DNA of 32,317 nucleotides from Oscillospiraceae bacterium (lineage in GTDB: Bacteria; Bacillota; Clostridia; Oscillospirales; Oscillospiraceae). Positions 1 to 7,314 of this stretch are shown here, piece by piece; position 1 is the stretch's first letter; every line of letters begins with the position of its first letter. The notes under the pieces were generated by a model. It was not told where the DNA came from. It saw only the letters and a program-made list of their open reading frames with translations, and did no database searches. Location: assembly GCA_017465625.1 (NCBI GenBank), contig JAFTVV010000011.1:1-32317 (forward strand), given 5' to 3'. The position numbers were made by a program, and so were the translations under genes.

Positions 1-5
1 AAAAT

Positions 6-81
6 GCACCTTTAGCTCAGTTGGTAGAGCAACTGACTCTTAATCAGTGGGTCCCCGGTTCGAGTCCGTGAAGGTGCACCA
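6..81 (+). tRNA. tRNA-Lys (anticodon CTT)
   Basis: A complete 76-nt cloverleaf. The acceptor stem GCACCTT (6-12) pairs perfectly with AAGGTGC (71-77), followed by discriminator A and an encoded CCA. The anticodon stem CTGA/TCAG closes a seven-base loop CTCTTAA, giving anticodon CTT, which reads the lysine codon AAG. The T arm carries GGTTCGAGTCC. It is one base from the next tRNA, so both are probably processed from one transcript that also includes the 5S rRNA. Confidence 0.97.
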
Positions 82-82
82 T

Positions 83-157
83 GGCCCGTTGGTCAAGCGG
101 TTAAGACACCGGCCTCTCACGCCGGTAACGGGAGTTCGATTCTCCCACGGGTCACCA
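83..157 (+). tRNA. tRNA-Glu (anticodon CTC)
   Basis: A complete 75-nt tRNA. Acceptor stem GGCCCGT pairs with ACGGGTC (one G-U pair), followed by A and an encoded CCA. The anticodon stem CCGGC/GCCGG closes the loop CTCTCAC, giving anticodon CTC for the glutamate codon GAG. The T arm is GGGAG-TTCGATT-CTCCC. It lies between tRNA-Lys and the 5S rRNA gene. Confidence 0.97.
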
Positions 158-188
158 AGGTAAATAATGGTTAAAAGCCATTTATATA

Positions 189-304
189 GTTCGTGTTGAT
201 TGCTGTGAGGGTCCACCTGTTCCCATCCCGAACACAGAAGTTAAGCTCACTTGCGCCGACAATACTTGGCGGGCGACTGCCCGGGAAGATAGGTAACGCG
301 AACA
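189..304 (+). rRNA. rrf: 5S ribosomal RNA
   Basis: A sequence of about 116 nt with the hallmarks of bacterial 5S rRNA: terminal helix I formed by GTTCGTGTT (189-197) and AACGCGAAC (295-303), and the conserved internal strings CCCATCCCGAACACAGAAG and TTAAGCTC. It follows two tRNAs and is directly followed by a terminator. No 23S rRNA is visible within the 188 bases upstream, so either tRNAs sit between 23S and 5S or this is a 5S copy linked only to tRNAs. The exact ends are estimated from helix I. Confidence 0.93.
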
Positions 305-308
305 CAAC

Positions 309-337
309 GAGCCAGGCAAACGCCTGGCTCTTTTTTT
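309..337 (+). terminator. Rho-independent terminator of the tRNA-5S unit
   Basis: A 9-bp perfect stem GAGCCAGGC/GCCTGGCTC with a four-base AAAC loop is followed immediately by seven T residues. It ends the tRNA-tRNA-5S transcript. Confidence 0.95.
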
Positions 338-354
338 ACCCTCCGTAATCGCTT

Positions 355-394
355 GTCATTGCGAGGGTGCTAAAAGCACCCGTGGCAATCCGTT
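355..394 (+). repeat. Short dispersed hairpin repeat, TCATTGCGAG...GGCAATCCG type
   Basis: The element begins GTCATTGCGAGGGTGC and ends GCACCCGTGGCAATCCG. Its inner stem GGGTGC/GCACCC (365-370/376-381) sits between outer inverted ends ATTGC/GCAAT. A partial second copy of the right end (CGGCAATCCGTTTCCC) lies at 494-509. The form resembles small intergenic hairpin repeats I recall from several Clostridia; that recollection cannot be checked here. The surrounding 338-571 stretch has no convincing gene. Confidence 0.55.
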
Positions 395-445
395 CTTTTT
401 ATGCCTGCAACAGTCCATACAAAATGTGATTGGTACGTCCATCAT

Positions 446-471
446 CGTAGGGGCAGATATCATCTGCCCGC
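446..471 (+). repeat. GTAGGGG-type hairpin repeat, copy 1
   Basis: CGTAGGGGCAGAT starts an 8-bp perfect stem GGGCAGAT/ATCTGCCC (451-458/462-469) with a three-base loop and ends in CGC. Three related hairpins that start with GTAGGG occur in the window (539-567, 630-657 on the minus strand, 9229-9254). Only the GTAGGG start and the hairpin form are conserved; the stem sequence differs, with changes on both arms. Confidence 0.6.
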
Positions 472-538
472 TAATTGAGGTTTTTCGGAGTTACGGCAAT
501 CCGTTTCCCATATATGCATCTACCTACCGTAAGTCCTC

Positions 539-567
539 GTAGGGACACCCGTCCTCGGGTGTCCGGG
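539..567 (+). repeat. GTAGGG-type hairpin repeat, copy 2
   Basis: GTAGGGACACCC forms an 8-bp perfect stem GGACACCC/GGGTGTCC (543-550/557-564), followed by GGG. It has the same design as the copy at 446-471 but a different stem sequence. Confidence 0.6.
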
Positions 568-571
568 ATAC

Positions 572-617
572 AAAACAGCACAAAATCTGCTTAAATTAGC
601 AGATTTTGTGCTGTTTT
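572..617. terminator. 20-bp perfect inverted repeat, bidirectional terminator
   Basis: Arms 572-591 and 598-617 are exact reverse complements (AAAACAGCACAAAATCTGCT and its complement) around a six-base loop. The arms end in A-runs and T-runs, so transcripts in either direction end in a U tract. It lies about 60 bases downstream of the minus-strand anti-sigma-like gene and most likely ends that operon. Confidence 0.8.
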
Positions 618-629
618 TACGTATTGGCT

Positions 630-657
630 GCGGTCACTTCAGGAGCGGTGACCCTAC
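630..657 (-). repeat. GTAGGG-type hairpin repeat, copy 3 (minus strand)
   Basis: Read on the minus strand, this begins GTAGGGTCACC and closes a 6-bp stem GGTCAC/GTGACC (632-637/648-653) over a ten-base loop. It lies between the end of the anti-sigma-like gene and the 20-bp inverted repeat. Confidence 0.5.
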
Positions 658-680
658 AAAAGTTTTTGGACGTCTCCAAT

Positions 681-1778
681 TTATGGAAGAAACAAAAGTT
701 CCTCTTCATAGAAGATGTTTTCATAACTGCCATCGGAATGCTCCTCTGATACGACCCAGCGCCACCGCACCTGAATGCTGGAAACCTGCTGCGGATCAAT
801 CAGCGTGTTAAATATAAACAGGATTTTCCCGTAGGTGTATGTACCGGCTTTGCGCCAAAGGCTCCCGGAGAGATTGTTTGTCTGTTTGCCTTTAATTACT
901 TTCTGTTGCCCATCGCGGAAGTTTAAAATGACTGATTCACAAATGCGCTCCTGGTTCGCGTTGTTATGGATAGCTAAGCCTTGGCTGGAAAGAGTCGCAA
1001 TGATGCCGCTGCTGCTTTCGAATATTTTTACAGGCGCATAATGGATGGGTTCGATCTGTATACTCGTCCCCAGCACTTCCCACAACAGACTTTCACCCGG
1101 TTCGTATTGGTCGAAGGAGGCGAAGAAGGATGCAATTTTCAATGTTCTCCCGTCGTTTTTACTTTCGATCAGATAGTTATAGCAGGAGCAATATGCCCTT
1201 GTGCCGTTTTTTCGGATATGGGTCATAATGGGATTATTAAAGGAGAAGAAATCCACCGCACCATAGCCGGTGCTTTGGTAGTCGATACCGTTGGGGTTTT
1301 CCACAGTCCAGGTGAGCATCCCAACGCCATTTTCGTCAATCATAAAATTGCAAAGTGTGAAGGTGTTGTTTCTGATTGTGAAGGAGGCATCTACTGAGTG
1401 AATGTAGTCCCCGGATATCTGCTCCGCTTGCGCCCATTCCAAAGTGATGCGTTCCATATCCGGCATTTGGATGGGATTGCCTTGATGGTCTGCCATATGA
1501 GAATTATCGGTGGATATAAAGTCTCCGTAAACCTGCGAAAGTGCTTCGCCGCTGTTATCTGCAGGGTGGAGCACTGCCCAAATGTCGCCCAGCAATCCGG
1601 TAGCGTGGGCAATAGTAACCATACCGCAAAGCAGCGCGATGATGGCCGCGATCAACACGAATCTTCTTCCGAAACGGGGCGTTTTGTGACAGGTGTTTGC
1701 TTTTGCAAGCACCTTCTGCAACGTGTTGTCGGAGGCGTGCAAATGAGAAAAGGCGGATATAAATTGCTGATTCACCAT
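681..1778 (-). CDS. Membrane-anchored protein paired with ECF sigma factor, putative anti-sigma
   Basis: A 365-residue protein with a short cytoplasmic N-terminus (about residues 1-37, including AFSHLHASDNTLQKVL), one membrane segment (about 40-60, LIAAIIALLCGMVTIAHATG) and a large outside domain of about 300 residues. I see no zinc-binding anti-sigma motif (HxxxCxxC). Its start lies 4 bases after the stop of the ECF sigma gene, with the ribosome site GGAGGAGG overlapping the end of that gene, so the two should be translated together. Small membrane proteins directly after an ECF sigma gene commonly bind and silence the sigma factor, and the short N-terminal helix would be the binding part; this is inferred from position and topology. 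The outside domain resembles uncharacterised Clostridia proteins (DUF4179-like) only in general layout, and I cannot assign its ligand. Confidence 0.7.
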   Translation of the reverse strand: MVNQQFISAFSHLHASDNTLQKVLAKANTCHKTPRFGRRFVLIAAIIALLCGMVTIAHATGLLGDIWAVLHPADNSGEALSQVYGDFISTDNSHMADHQGNPIQMPDMERITLEWAQAEQISGDYIHSVDASFTIRNNTFTLCNFMIDENGVGMLTWTVENPNGIDYQSTGYGAVDFFSFNNPIMTHIRKNGTRAYCSCYNYLIESKNDGRTLKIASFFASFDQYEPGESLLWEVLGTSIQIEPIHYAPVKIFESSSGIIATLSSQGLAIHNNANQERICESVILNFRDGQQKVIKGKQTNNLSGSLWRKAGTYTYGKILFIFNTLIDPQQVSSIQVRWRWVVSEEHSDGSYENIFYEEELLFLP

Positions 1779-1782
1779 TTTG

Positions 1783-2256
1783 TTATACCTCCTCCGTCAG
1801 TAGATTTTTGAGCCTTTGCCGTCCTCTGATCAGTCTGGTAGAGACGGTTTTTTCGGGGATGCCCAAAATAGAAGAAATTTCCTTTAATGCATATCCTTCG
1901 TAATAATAAAGCATCAGCACAATGCGGTATTTTTTGTCCATACGCATAACGGTTAAAAATACCTCGCTGATTTGAGGACTTTCAAAGCCCAGCGTTTCGG
2001 CATAATCTTCCAGTGATTCGTGGGTGCGCCAGGGGGCACGGAACAGATTTTTGCACTGGTTGACAGTGACACGCATAATCCAGTTTTTGCGATGCGCTTC
2101 GCTTTCAAATGGTTTGTCGCAATTATAAAGCTTGAGCAAGACATTTTGTGTTACGTCATCTGCGTCAAAGCGATTTTTCGTGTAGCTGAATGCCAGACGA
2201 AAAATAGAATCCTGATACCGCTGAACCACCTGGGGGAAATCGTCATTTAGTCCCAT
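1783..2256 (-). CDS. ECF-type RNA polymerase sigma factor
   Basis: A 157-residue protein, the usual length for an extracytoplasmic function sigma factor with only regions 2 and 4. Region 2 spans about residues 10-75 (YQDSIFRLAFSYTKNRFDADDVTQNVLLKLY matches the core-binding and -10 recognition helices). Region 4 spans about 98-155, with the helix-turn-helix ALKEISSILGIPEKTVSTRL. Start ATG at 2256 has the ribosome site AAGGAGA seven bases upstream. The next gene begins 4 bases after its stop and is the likely anti-sigma. A perfect 16-bp palindrome lies 14 bases upstream of the start. The signal sensed is unknown. Annotators often call this family RpoE or SigW-like; I do not assign a symbol. Confidence 0.93.
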   Translation of the reverse strand: MGLNDDFPQVVQRYQDSIFRLAFSYTKNRFDADDVTQNVLLKLYNCDKPFESEAHRKNWIMRVTVNQCKNLFRAPWRTHESLEDYAETLGFESPQISEVFLTVMRMDKKYRIVLMLYYYEGYALKEISSILGIPEKTVSTRLIRGRQRLKNLLTEEV

Positions 2257-2270
2257 AGCAGTCTCCTTTA

Positions 2271-2286
2271 CAGAAAAGCTTTTCTG
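2271..2286. promoter_or_regulatory. 16-bp perfect palindrome upstream of the sigma gene
   Basis: CAGAAAAGCTTTTCTG is a perfect palindrome between the ECF sigma ribosome site and the divergent transporter gene. It falls in the expected 5' leader of the sigma gene. It could be an operator or a leader hairpin; the sequence alone does not decide. Confidence 0.4.
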
Positions 2287-2316
2287 TTTGTATTACACTT
2301 CAAAAAGCCAAAATCC

Positions 2317-2346
2317 TTCACAGTGGGGAAAAATATTGAATATTAT
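2317..2346 (+). promoter_or_regulatory. Candidate promoter for the symporter gene
   Basis: TTCACA (2317-2322), an 18-base spacer and TATTAT (2341-2346) precede the transporter gene by about 110 bases. Both boxes deviate from consensus and the region is AT-rich, so the assignment is tentative. Confidence 0.35.
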
Positions 2347-2454
2347 ATCATAATTTTTTGTGGCACGGTGAAAAACAAAGAAAATTCCCTTGAAATGAAG
2401 AATAGTGGACTGCCCGGGTGTATCCAAGAGAGAAGACCGAAAGGAGGAATTATA

Positions 2455-3684
2455 ATGAAAAACAATTTTATGAAAAGCTACGGTTTTCTGTTGATGCTTG
2501 TGACGGGCATCGTATCCGGGTGTGTTGTGGGTGCGGTATTTCCGGGGGCGAAAGTGTTTGCGCCTCTGGGACAGGTGTTTATCAACTTTATGTTTTGTCT
2601 TGTGGTGCCGATGGTATTTGCTGCGGTTTCAAGCACGGTGGCCAATATGGAAAGTCTCAGGCAGACCGGAAAAATTATGGGCGTGACCTTGGGCGTTTTT
2701 GTGCTGACAGGATTGCTTGCGGCGGTGTTGATTTTTGTGCTGATGCAGCTGATCCCGCCGGTTTTAAAGCCGTGGACCTCTGTAGCACCGGAAGAAATTG
2801 CACCGCATTCTGACTTTTCGGAGTTGTTCGTGCAGTTCTTTACAGCGGAGGATTTTTCGGGTTTACTCAGCCGCAAGGCAATGCTTCCGCTTTTGTTTTT
2901 TGCGGTACTGTTCGGTTTTGCGGTTCATTTGTGCGGCGGCAAGGCATCGCCTGTGGGCAAAGGATTAAACAGTATGGCGGAGGTGCTTTTGAAGCTGCTG
3001 CAAATTGCAACCTACTATGCGCCTGTTGCATTTTTTGGATTCTTTGCCAATTTGGTGGCTACATACGGACCTGAGATTGCCGGTGCTTATGGCAGAGGCC
3101 TGGCGGTATATTATCCGTTGTGCGCAATTTATATGGTTACGGTGTTTCCGCTGTTTGCACAGCTTGGCGGCGGACGAGGGGGCGCAAAGACGTATTTCAG
3201 ACATATTTTACGGCCTGCAATGGTTTCTTTGGGAACGTGTTCGTCTGTTGCCACTGTCCCAACAAATATGGACGCAGCAGAAAAGGCGGGCATATCCAAA
3301 GAGATTGCCGGAATTGTAATGCCTCTTGGAGCGACGATGCATATGGACGGCTCGTGTTTTTCCTGTGTGCTTAAAATTGCGTTTGTATACGGTGTGCTGG
3401 GTCTGGATTTTACGTGGGGAATGATTCTTCCGGTGCTGGCTGTGGCAGTGGTTTCGTCGGTGGCAATGTCCGGTGTTCCCGGTGGAAGCTACGTAGGGGA
3501 GTATATCATCTGCGTGTTGTTTTTCCCGGGTCAGATGGAATTGGCGTTCCCGATTTTGGTGACCATTGGCAATTTGGTTGACCCTCCTGCAACGATGATC
3601 AACGCAACGGGAGATTTTGTAGTATCTTTTTTGGTGTCCCGGTATGCAGACGGCAAGAAATGGTTAAAAAGAGTAAAAAAATAG
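2455..3684 (+). CDS. Dicarboxylate/amino acid:cation symporter (DAACS family)
   Basis: A 409-residue polytopic membrane protein of the sodium:dicarboxylate/glutamate symporter family (DctA/GltP type). The reading frame opens earlier at 2323, but ATG 2455 is preferred because AAAGGAGG lies just upstream. Family marks: serine-rich loop motif GTCSSVATVPTNM, the TM7 region GATMHMDGSC, and the late motif GNLVDPPATMINATGD that forms the substrate and sodium sites. The usual length is 400-430 residues. Several hydrophobic helices begin near residue 9. It takes up a carboxylate or acidic amino acid with sodium or protons; the exact substrate cannot be read from sequence. It stands alone, divergent from the sigma operon. 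No clear terminator follows. Confidence 0.9.
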   Translation: MKNNFMKSYGFLLMLVTGIVSGCVVGAVFPGAKVFAPLGQVFINFMFCLVVPMVFAAVSSTVANMESLRQTGKIMGVTLGVFVLTGLLAAVLIFVLMQLIPPVLKPWTSVAPEEIAPHSDFSELFVQFFTAEDFSGLLSRKAMLPLLFFAVLFGFAVHLCGGKASPVGKGLNSMAEVLLKLLQIATYYAPVAFFGFFANLVATYGPEIAGAYGRGLAVYYPLCAIYMVTVFPLFAQLGGGRGGAKTYFRHILRPAMVSLGTCSSVATVPTNMDAAEKAGISKEIAGIVMPLGATMHMDGSCFSCVLKIAFVYGVLGLDFTWGMILPVLAVAVVSSVAMSGVPGGSYVGEYIICVLFFPGQMELAFPILVTIGNLVDPPATMINATGDFVVSFLVSRYADGKKWLKRVKK

Positions 3685-3720
3685 AGGATTTGGTGCGATG
3701 CTTTCTTTTTTTCTGAACTA

Positions 3721-3749
3721 TTGTTTTTCTATGTGAACTGTGATATGAT
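3721..3749 (+). promoter_or_regulatory. Sigma-A promoter of the CotH-VTC-DUF4956 operon
   Basis: TTGTTT, a 17-base spacer and TATGAT with an upstream TGA (extended -10). It lies 40 bases ahead of the first start codon. Confidence 0.7.
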
Positions 3750-3788
3750 TAGAAAAATGGCAAATTTTGTAAAGAGAGGAAGTGTACA

Positions 3789-6623
3789 ATGGGCAAGGAT
3801 CGAATAAAAATACTGATTGCCCTGGTTGCGTGCCTGCTTGTGTTTACACTCGCGTTCTTTTTTGTGTCCGAGGGCACAAAAAAGGAAAACGGCGTCACTG
3901 CAGGCAGTGTGGTAATCAGCGAAATTTTGTCTGGTAATACCCTATATCCCGATGATAATGGCGCATATTTAGACTTTATTGAAATTCACAATCCGAATAC
4001 ATATCAGGTGAACCTCTCTGGCTACAAACTCTCTGACAAGGAAACAGCAGTAGGTTATACCTTTTCCGGTGATGCGGTGATTCCTGCAGGTGGCTACACG
4101 GTGGTATTCTGTAACAAGGAAGACCGCAGCGGTGCATACGCCGGATTTGGTATTTCCGCTAAAGGAGACGAAGCAGTATATCTTTATAACAGCGCAAATG
4201 TGCTGATTGACCGCGTCCAGGTGTCTGCAACGGAAAAGAATGTACCCCTGATTCGGGGAGCGGACGGCAACTGGACAGAGGGAAGCTTCGCAACGCCCGG
4301 CTATCCCAATACGCAGGAGGGATTTCAGCAATGGCTTGCTTCTAAGGGAGAAGGGGATTGCACGGTGCGCATTAACGAGGTGCAGACCTCCAACCGCAGT
4401 AGTGTGCTGGGCGGCAATGGGCAGTTTTGCGACTGGATTGAGCTTTATAACTATGGCAGTGAGCCCCAAACATTGACGGGTTTTTATCTGTCTAATGAGG
4501 AGGGCGATCCCTTGAAATGGGCATTGCCGGAGCTGGTGCTGCAGCCGGGCGCGTATCAGGTGATTGCCTGCGCCGGTGACAGTGCAGAAGCCGATGAAGC
4601 TCCCTTCGGACTGTCGAAAAGCGGTTGCACGGTAACGCTTTCCGGTATTTACGGCAATGAACTGAGCAAGGTCGTGTGCCCTGCAATGGCGGCGGACGAA
4701 GCCTATCAATGTGTTGAAAACGGGGAATTTTTGCTCTCCAAGGAGGTAAGTCCCGGTTATCCGAATACGCAGGAGGGCGCGAAGCAGTACCGGGATACCT
4801 GTACTGTGCGTGGCTGTTTGGCAATCAATGAGGTGATGCCCTCCAACAGCCGCTATATGATTCAAAATGACGGCAATTATTATGATTGGGTGGAACTGAA
4901 AAATGTATCTGACCGACCGATCAATTTGGCTGACTACGCCCTGTCGGATCAGGAGGACAATCTGCATCTTTTCCCCCTTCCGGAGAGGACACTCCAACCC
5001 GGAGAGATGATTGTGGTCATTTGCTCCGGCAATACCGCGCTGACAGGCAATTATATCCACGCCCCCTTTGGGCTGAATTATCAGCAGTGCTGGGTTTATG
5101 TGACCCATTTGGAAGAGGGACTTTCCGACGGCTACAGGGTGGAAAATGTACCCTCCGGCGGCAGTGTGGGCAGAAAAGACGGCGAAACGGCGCTGTATTA
5201 TTTTACAACACCCACCCCCAAGGAGGAGAACAAGGGCGGTCAGGCGCAGATTGCAGACACCCCTTTTGTTGAAACCCCGGCAGGCGTGTACAACAACGTG
5301 CAGGGCGTAGAGGTAGTCCTTTCCGGGGAAGGACAGATTCGCTACACCTTAGATGGCAGTGTACCCACTGTAAATTCGCCCCTGTATACCACGCCCCTTT
5401 GCTTGACTTCTACAACCACCGTACGGGCAATCAGCTTTGCGGAGGGGAAGCTTCCCAGCAGGACGTTGACCGCCGGATACATCATCAACGAACAGCACGA
5501 ATTTCCGGTGCTGAGCATCTCTGCAGATCCAAATTCCATTTTTGGCGGCGGTGGCATTTATACCAATTATAATTCTGAGGCAGAAGTGCCCTGTAACGTT
5601 TCCTTTTATGAAGACGGGAACGGCTTTTCCATTGACTGCGGCATTAAAATGCACGGTCACACTGGCCTGATGAATCCCAAAAAGAGCTTTAAAATCAACT
5701 TCCGCAGTCGCTACGGTGAAAAATACCTGACTTATCCCGTATACGGTGAAGATGCCCCTCAGGTTTACGACAGCCTGTGTATTCGGGCAGGACAGGATTA
5801 TCTGTTTGCGTTTTTTCGGGAGGAATTGTTTGTATCTCTGTGTCAGGATATGACCGACGAGGTGCTGACCCAGCGCAGTCGGCACTGCGTGGTGTATATC
5901 AACGGTCAATACTTTGGTATTTACAATCTGAAAGAGGCATTTACCGAACTTTACTATGCCCAAAATCGGGATGTTTCCGAGGAAAGCGTGGAAATTCTGC
6001 AAGCACCGGTGTATCCAAATACGGAGGTTTATGGGTTAATGGCGTATATGCGCACCCACGATCTATCGGTGCAGGAGCACTATGAATATGTCAGCTCTAA
6101 GCTGGATATCGAGAGTATTATTGACTGGATGATTATTGAGGCTTATTGCACCAACGGAGACGTTCAGCAAAACTTGCGATACTTCCGCAGCTCGGAAAAC
6201 GGTTATCGCTATGAGCCTGCGCTGTACGATTTGGACTGGGCGTTTTATTACCACAACCCCTTTGGAACGCTGTTAGACCCCAATACCGAATGGCAGCACG
6301 TGCGCCTGCTTCGACCGCTTTTTGAAAATACAGAATTCAGAGCGCAATTTTTCTCCCGTCTGAGCTACCATTTGGAGCATACCCTCTCTACAGAAAACGT
6401 GCTCAAGCGTATTGATGAGCTGGAAACGACCCTGTTAAATGAAATGTACCGGGAGAAGAGCCGCTGGGGCGGCACAGTGGGCATTTGGAAGGCCCGGGTA
6501 CAGGAACTGCGCAGCTTCATCACCAATCACAATCATCCTGCGCAAATGGTTTATCGCCTGCAGCGGTACGTATGGCTGAGCAGTGAGGAAACCCAGAAAT
6601 ATTTCGGGAGGTGGGTTCAATGA
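3789..6623 (+). CDS. Secreted or membrane-anchored lamin-tail / CotH kinase-like protein
   Basis: A 944-residue exported protein. An N-terminal hydrophobic segment (about residues 7-26) follows a Lys/Arg-containing start and may be a signal peptide or membrane anchor. Three lamin-tail-like domains follow, starting near residues 41 (VVISEILSGN), 191 (VRINEVQTSNR) and 344 (LAINEVMPSN); each has the D-x-(I/V)-E-(I/L) strand and a QPG(A/E) turn. A chitobiase C-terminal-like domain is near 510-565 (IRYTLDGSVPTVNSPLY). A CotH kinase-like domain fills about 570-900, with MHGHTGLMNPKKSFKINF, GIYNLKE and the acidic motif YDLDWAFYYHN near 813. CotH of Bacillus is a spore-coat protein kinase; lamin-tail domains are thought to bind partners outside the cell. 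Ribosome site AGAGGAAG. The stop overlaps the next start (ATGA). Activity on a protein substrate is inference. Confidence 0.88.
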   Translation: MGKDRIKILIALVACLLVFTLAFFFVSEGTKKENGVTAGSVVISEILSGNTLYPDDNGAYLDFIEIHNPNTYQVNLSGYKLSDKETAVGYTFSGDAVIPAGGYTVVFCNKEDRSGAYAGFGISAKGDEAVYLYNSANVLIDRVQVSATEKNVPLIRGADGNWTEGSFATPGYPNTQEGFQQWLASKGEGDCTVRINEVQTSNRSSVLGGNGQFCDWIELYNYGSEPQTLTGFYLSNEEGDPLKWALPELVLQPGAYQVIACAGDSAEADEAPFGLSKSGCTVTLSGIYGNELSKVVCPAMAADEAYQCVENGEFLLSKEVSPGYPNTQEGAKQYRDTCTVRGCLAINEVMPSNSRYMIQNDGNYYDWVELKNVSDRPINLADYALSDQEDNLHLFPLPERTLQPGEMIVVICSGNTALTGNYIHAPFGLNYQQCWVYVTHLEEGLSDGYRVENVPSGGSVGRKDGETALYYFTTPTPKEENKGGQAQIADTPFVETPAGVYNNVQGVEVVLSGEGQIRYTLDGSVPTVNSPLYTTPLCLTSTTTVRAISFAEGKLPSRTLTAGYIINEQHEFPVLSISADPNSIFGGGGIYTNYNSEAEVPCNVSFYEDGNGFSIDCGIKMHGHTGLMNPKKSFKINFRSRYGEKYLTYPVYGEDAPQVYDSLCIRAGQDYLFAFFREELFVSLCQDMTDEVLTQRSRHCVVYINGQYFGIYNLKEAFTELYYAQNRDVSEESVEILQAPVYPNTEVYGLMAYMRTHDLSVQEHYEYVSSKLDIESIIDWMIIEAYCTNGDVQQNLRYFRSSENGYRYEPALYDLDWAFYYHNPFGTLLDPNTEWQHVRLLRPLFENTEFRAQFFSRLSYHLEHTLSTENVLKRIDELETTLLNEMYREKSRWGGTVGIWKARVQELRSFITNHNHPAQMVYRLQRYVWLSSEETQKYFGRWVQ

Positions 6624-7300
6624 AGGACGGCTTCCGACACGAGCATAAATATCTCATTTCCACCCAAAGCGCCGTACTGCTGAAGCACCGTCTTCGGGGT
6701 GTGATGGATCGGGACCCCTATGCAGGCCCGACAGGGCAGTACACCATCCGCAGCTTGTATTTTGATGATGAAAAATTCACTGCATACGATGAAAAACTGG
6801 ATGGTCTTCGGGATCGCGTGAAGTACCGCATACGGTTTTACAACTACAATTTAGACCAGATCCGCTTGGAGAAAAAAGAAAAACACGAGGAGTTGACTCG
6901 CAAAACCGGCGAGCGCATTTCCCGTGAAGAGGCGCTGTACCTGCAAAAGGGCATTCGGGAAGGCGGTTTTACCGGTAGCGGTCCGCTGATGCGGGAGCTG
7001 GAAGCAGGCATTCGCTGTGGGTTGCATCCTGCCATTTTGGTGGACTATGACCGCACGCCGTTTGTGTGCAGTGCCGGTCAGACACGAATCACCGTAGACG
7101 AGCATATTCGTACCCGTCCATACAGTCCGGATTTGATTGCCTCAACCGGGGCGATGGTGCCGGTGCTGGAAGAGGGGATGGCGGTTTTGGAGGTAAAATA
7201 CAACGACTTTCTTCCGGGCTATCTTTCAGAGGTGCTGGAGGAAATTCCCAAAGTGCCTTTGGCTATTTCTAAGTACGTTCTTTGCTTAAATACCATCTAA
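6620..7300 (+). CDS. VTC domain protein, polyphosphate polymerase-like
   Basis: A 226-residue protein of the VTC family (triphosphate tunnel fold, like the catalytic domain of yeast Vtc4, which makes polyphosphate from ATP). Visible marks: the N-terminal HEHKYLI (the E-x-K strand), YTIRSLYFDDE, basic strands RDRVKYRIRFYN and IRLEKKEKHEE, YDRTPFV, and the late AVLEVKYNDFLPGYL with the acidic metal residue. Start ATG 6620 is preferred over the in-frame GTG at 6611 because GGGAGGTG lies at the right distance before it and the start overlaps the previous stop as ATGA. It is soluble and probably works at the membrane with the DUF4956 protein encoded next. Polyphosphate synthesis is inferred from the family. 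Confidence 0.88.
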   Translation: MKDGFRHEHKYLISTQSAVLLKHRLRGVMDRDPYAGPTGQYTIRSLYFDDEKFTAYDEKLDGLRDRVKYRIRFYNYNLDQIRLEKKEKHEELTRKTGERISREEALYLQKGIREGGFTGSGPLMRELEAGIRCGLHPAILVDYDRTPFVCSAGQTRITVDEHIRTRPYSPDLIASTGAMVPVLEEGMAVLEVKYNDFLPGYLSEVLEEIPKVPLAISKYVLCLNTI

Positions 7301-7314
7301 AGAGAGGAAAAAAG

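Noticed and set aside
338-680. A small RNA or CRISPR-like array after the 5S gene
   Set aside because: The hairpins are irregularly spaced and differ in stem sequence, with no constant repeat and no promoter; dispersed hairpin repeats explain them better.
2323-2454. An earlier start for the symporter gene
   Set aside because: It would add 44 residues with no family match, lies over the candidate promoter, and lacks a ribosome site; ATG 2455 has AAAGGAGG.
3969-5108. A long antisense open frame of 379 codons opposite the CotH/lamin-tail gene
   Set aside because: It lies wholly inside a clear gene with recognised domains, has no ribosome site, and its translation shows no domain or believable composition.
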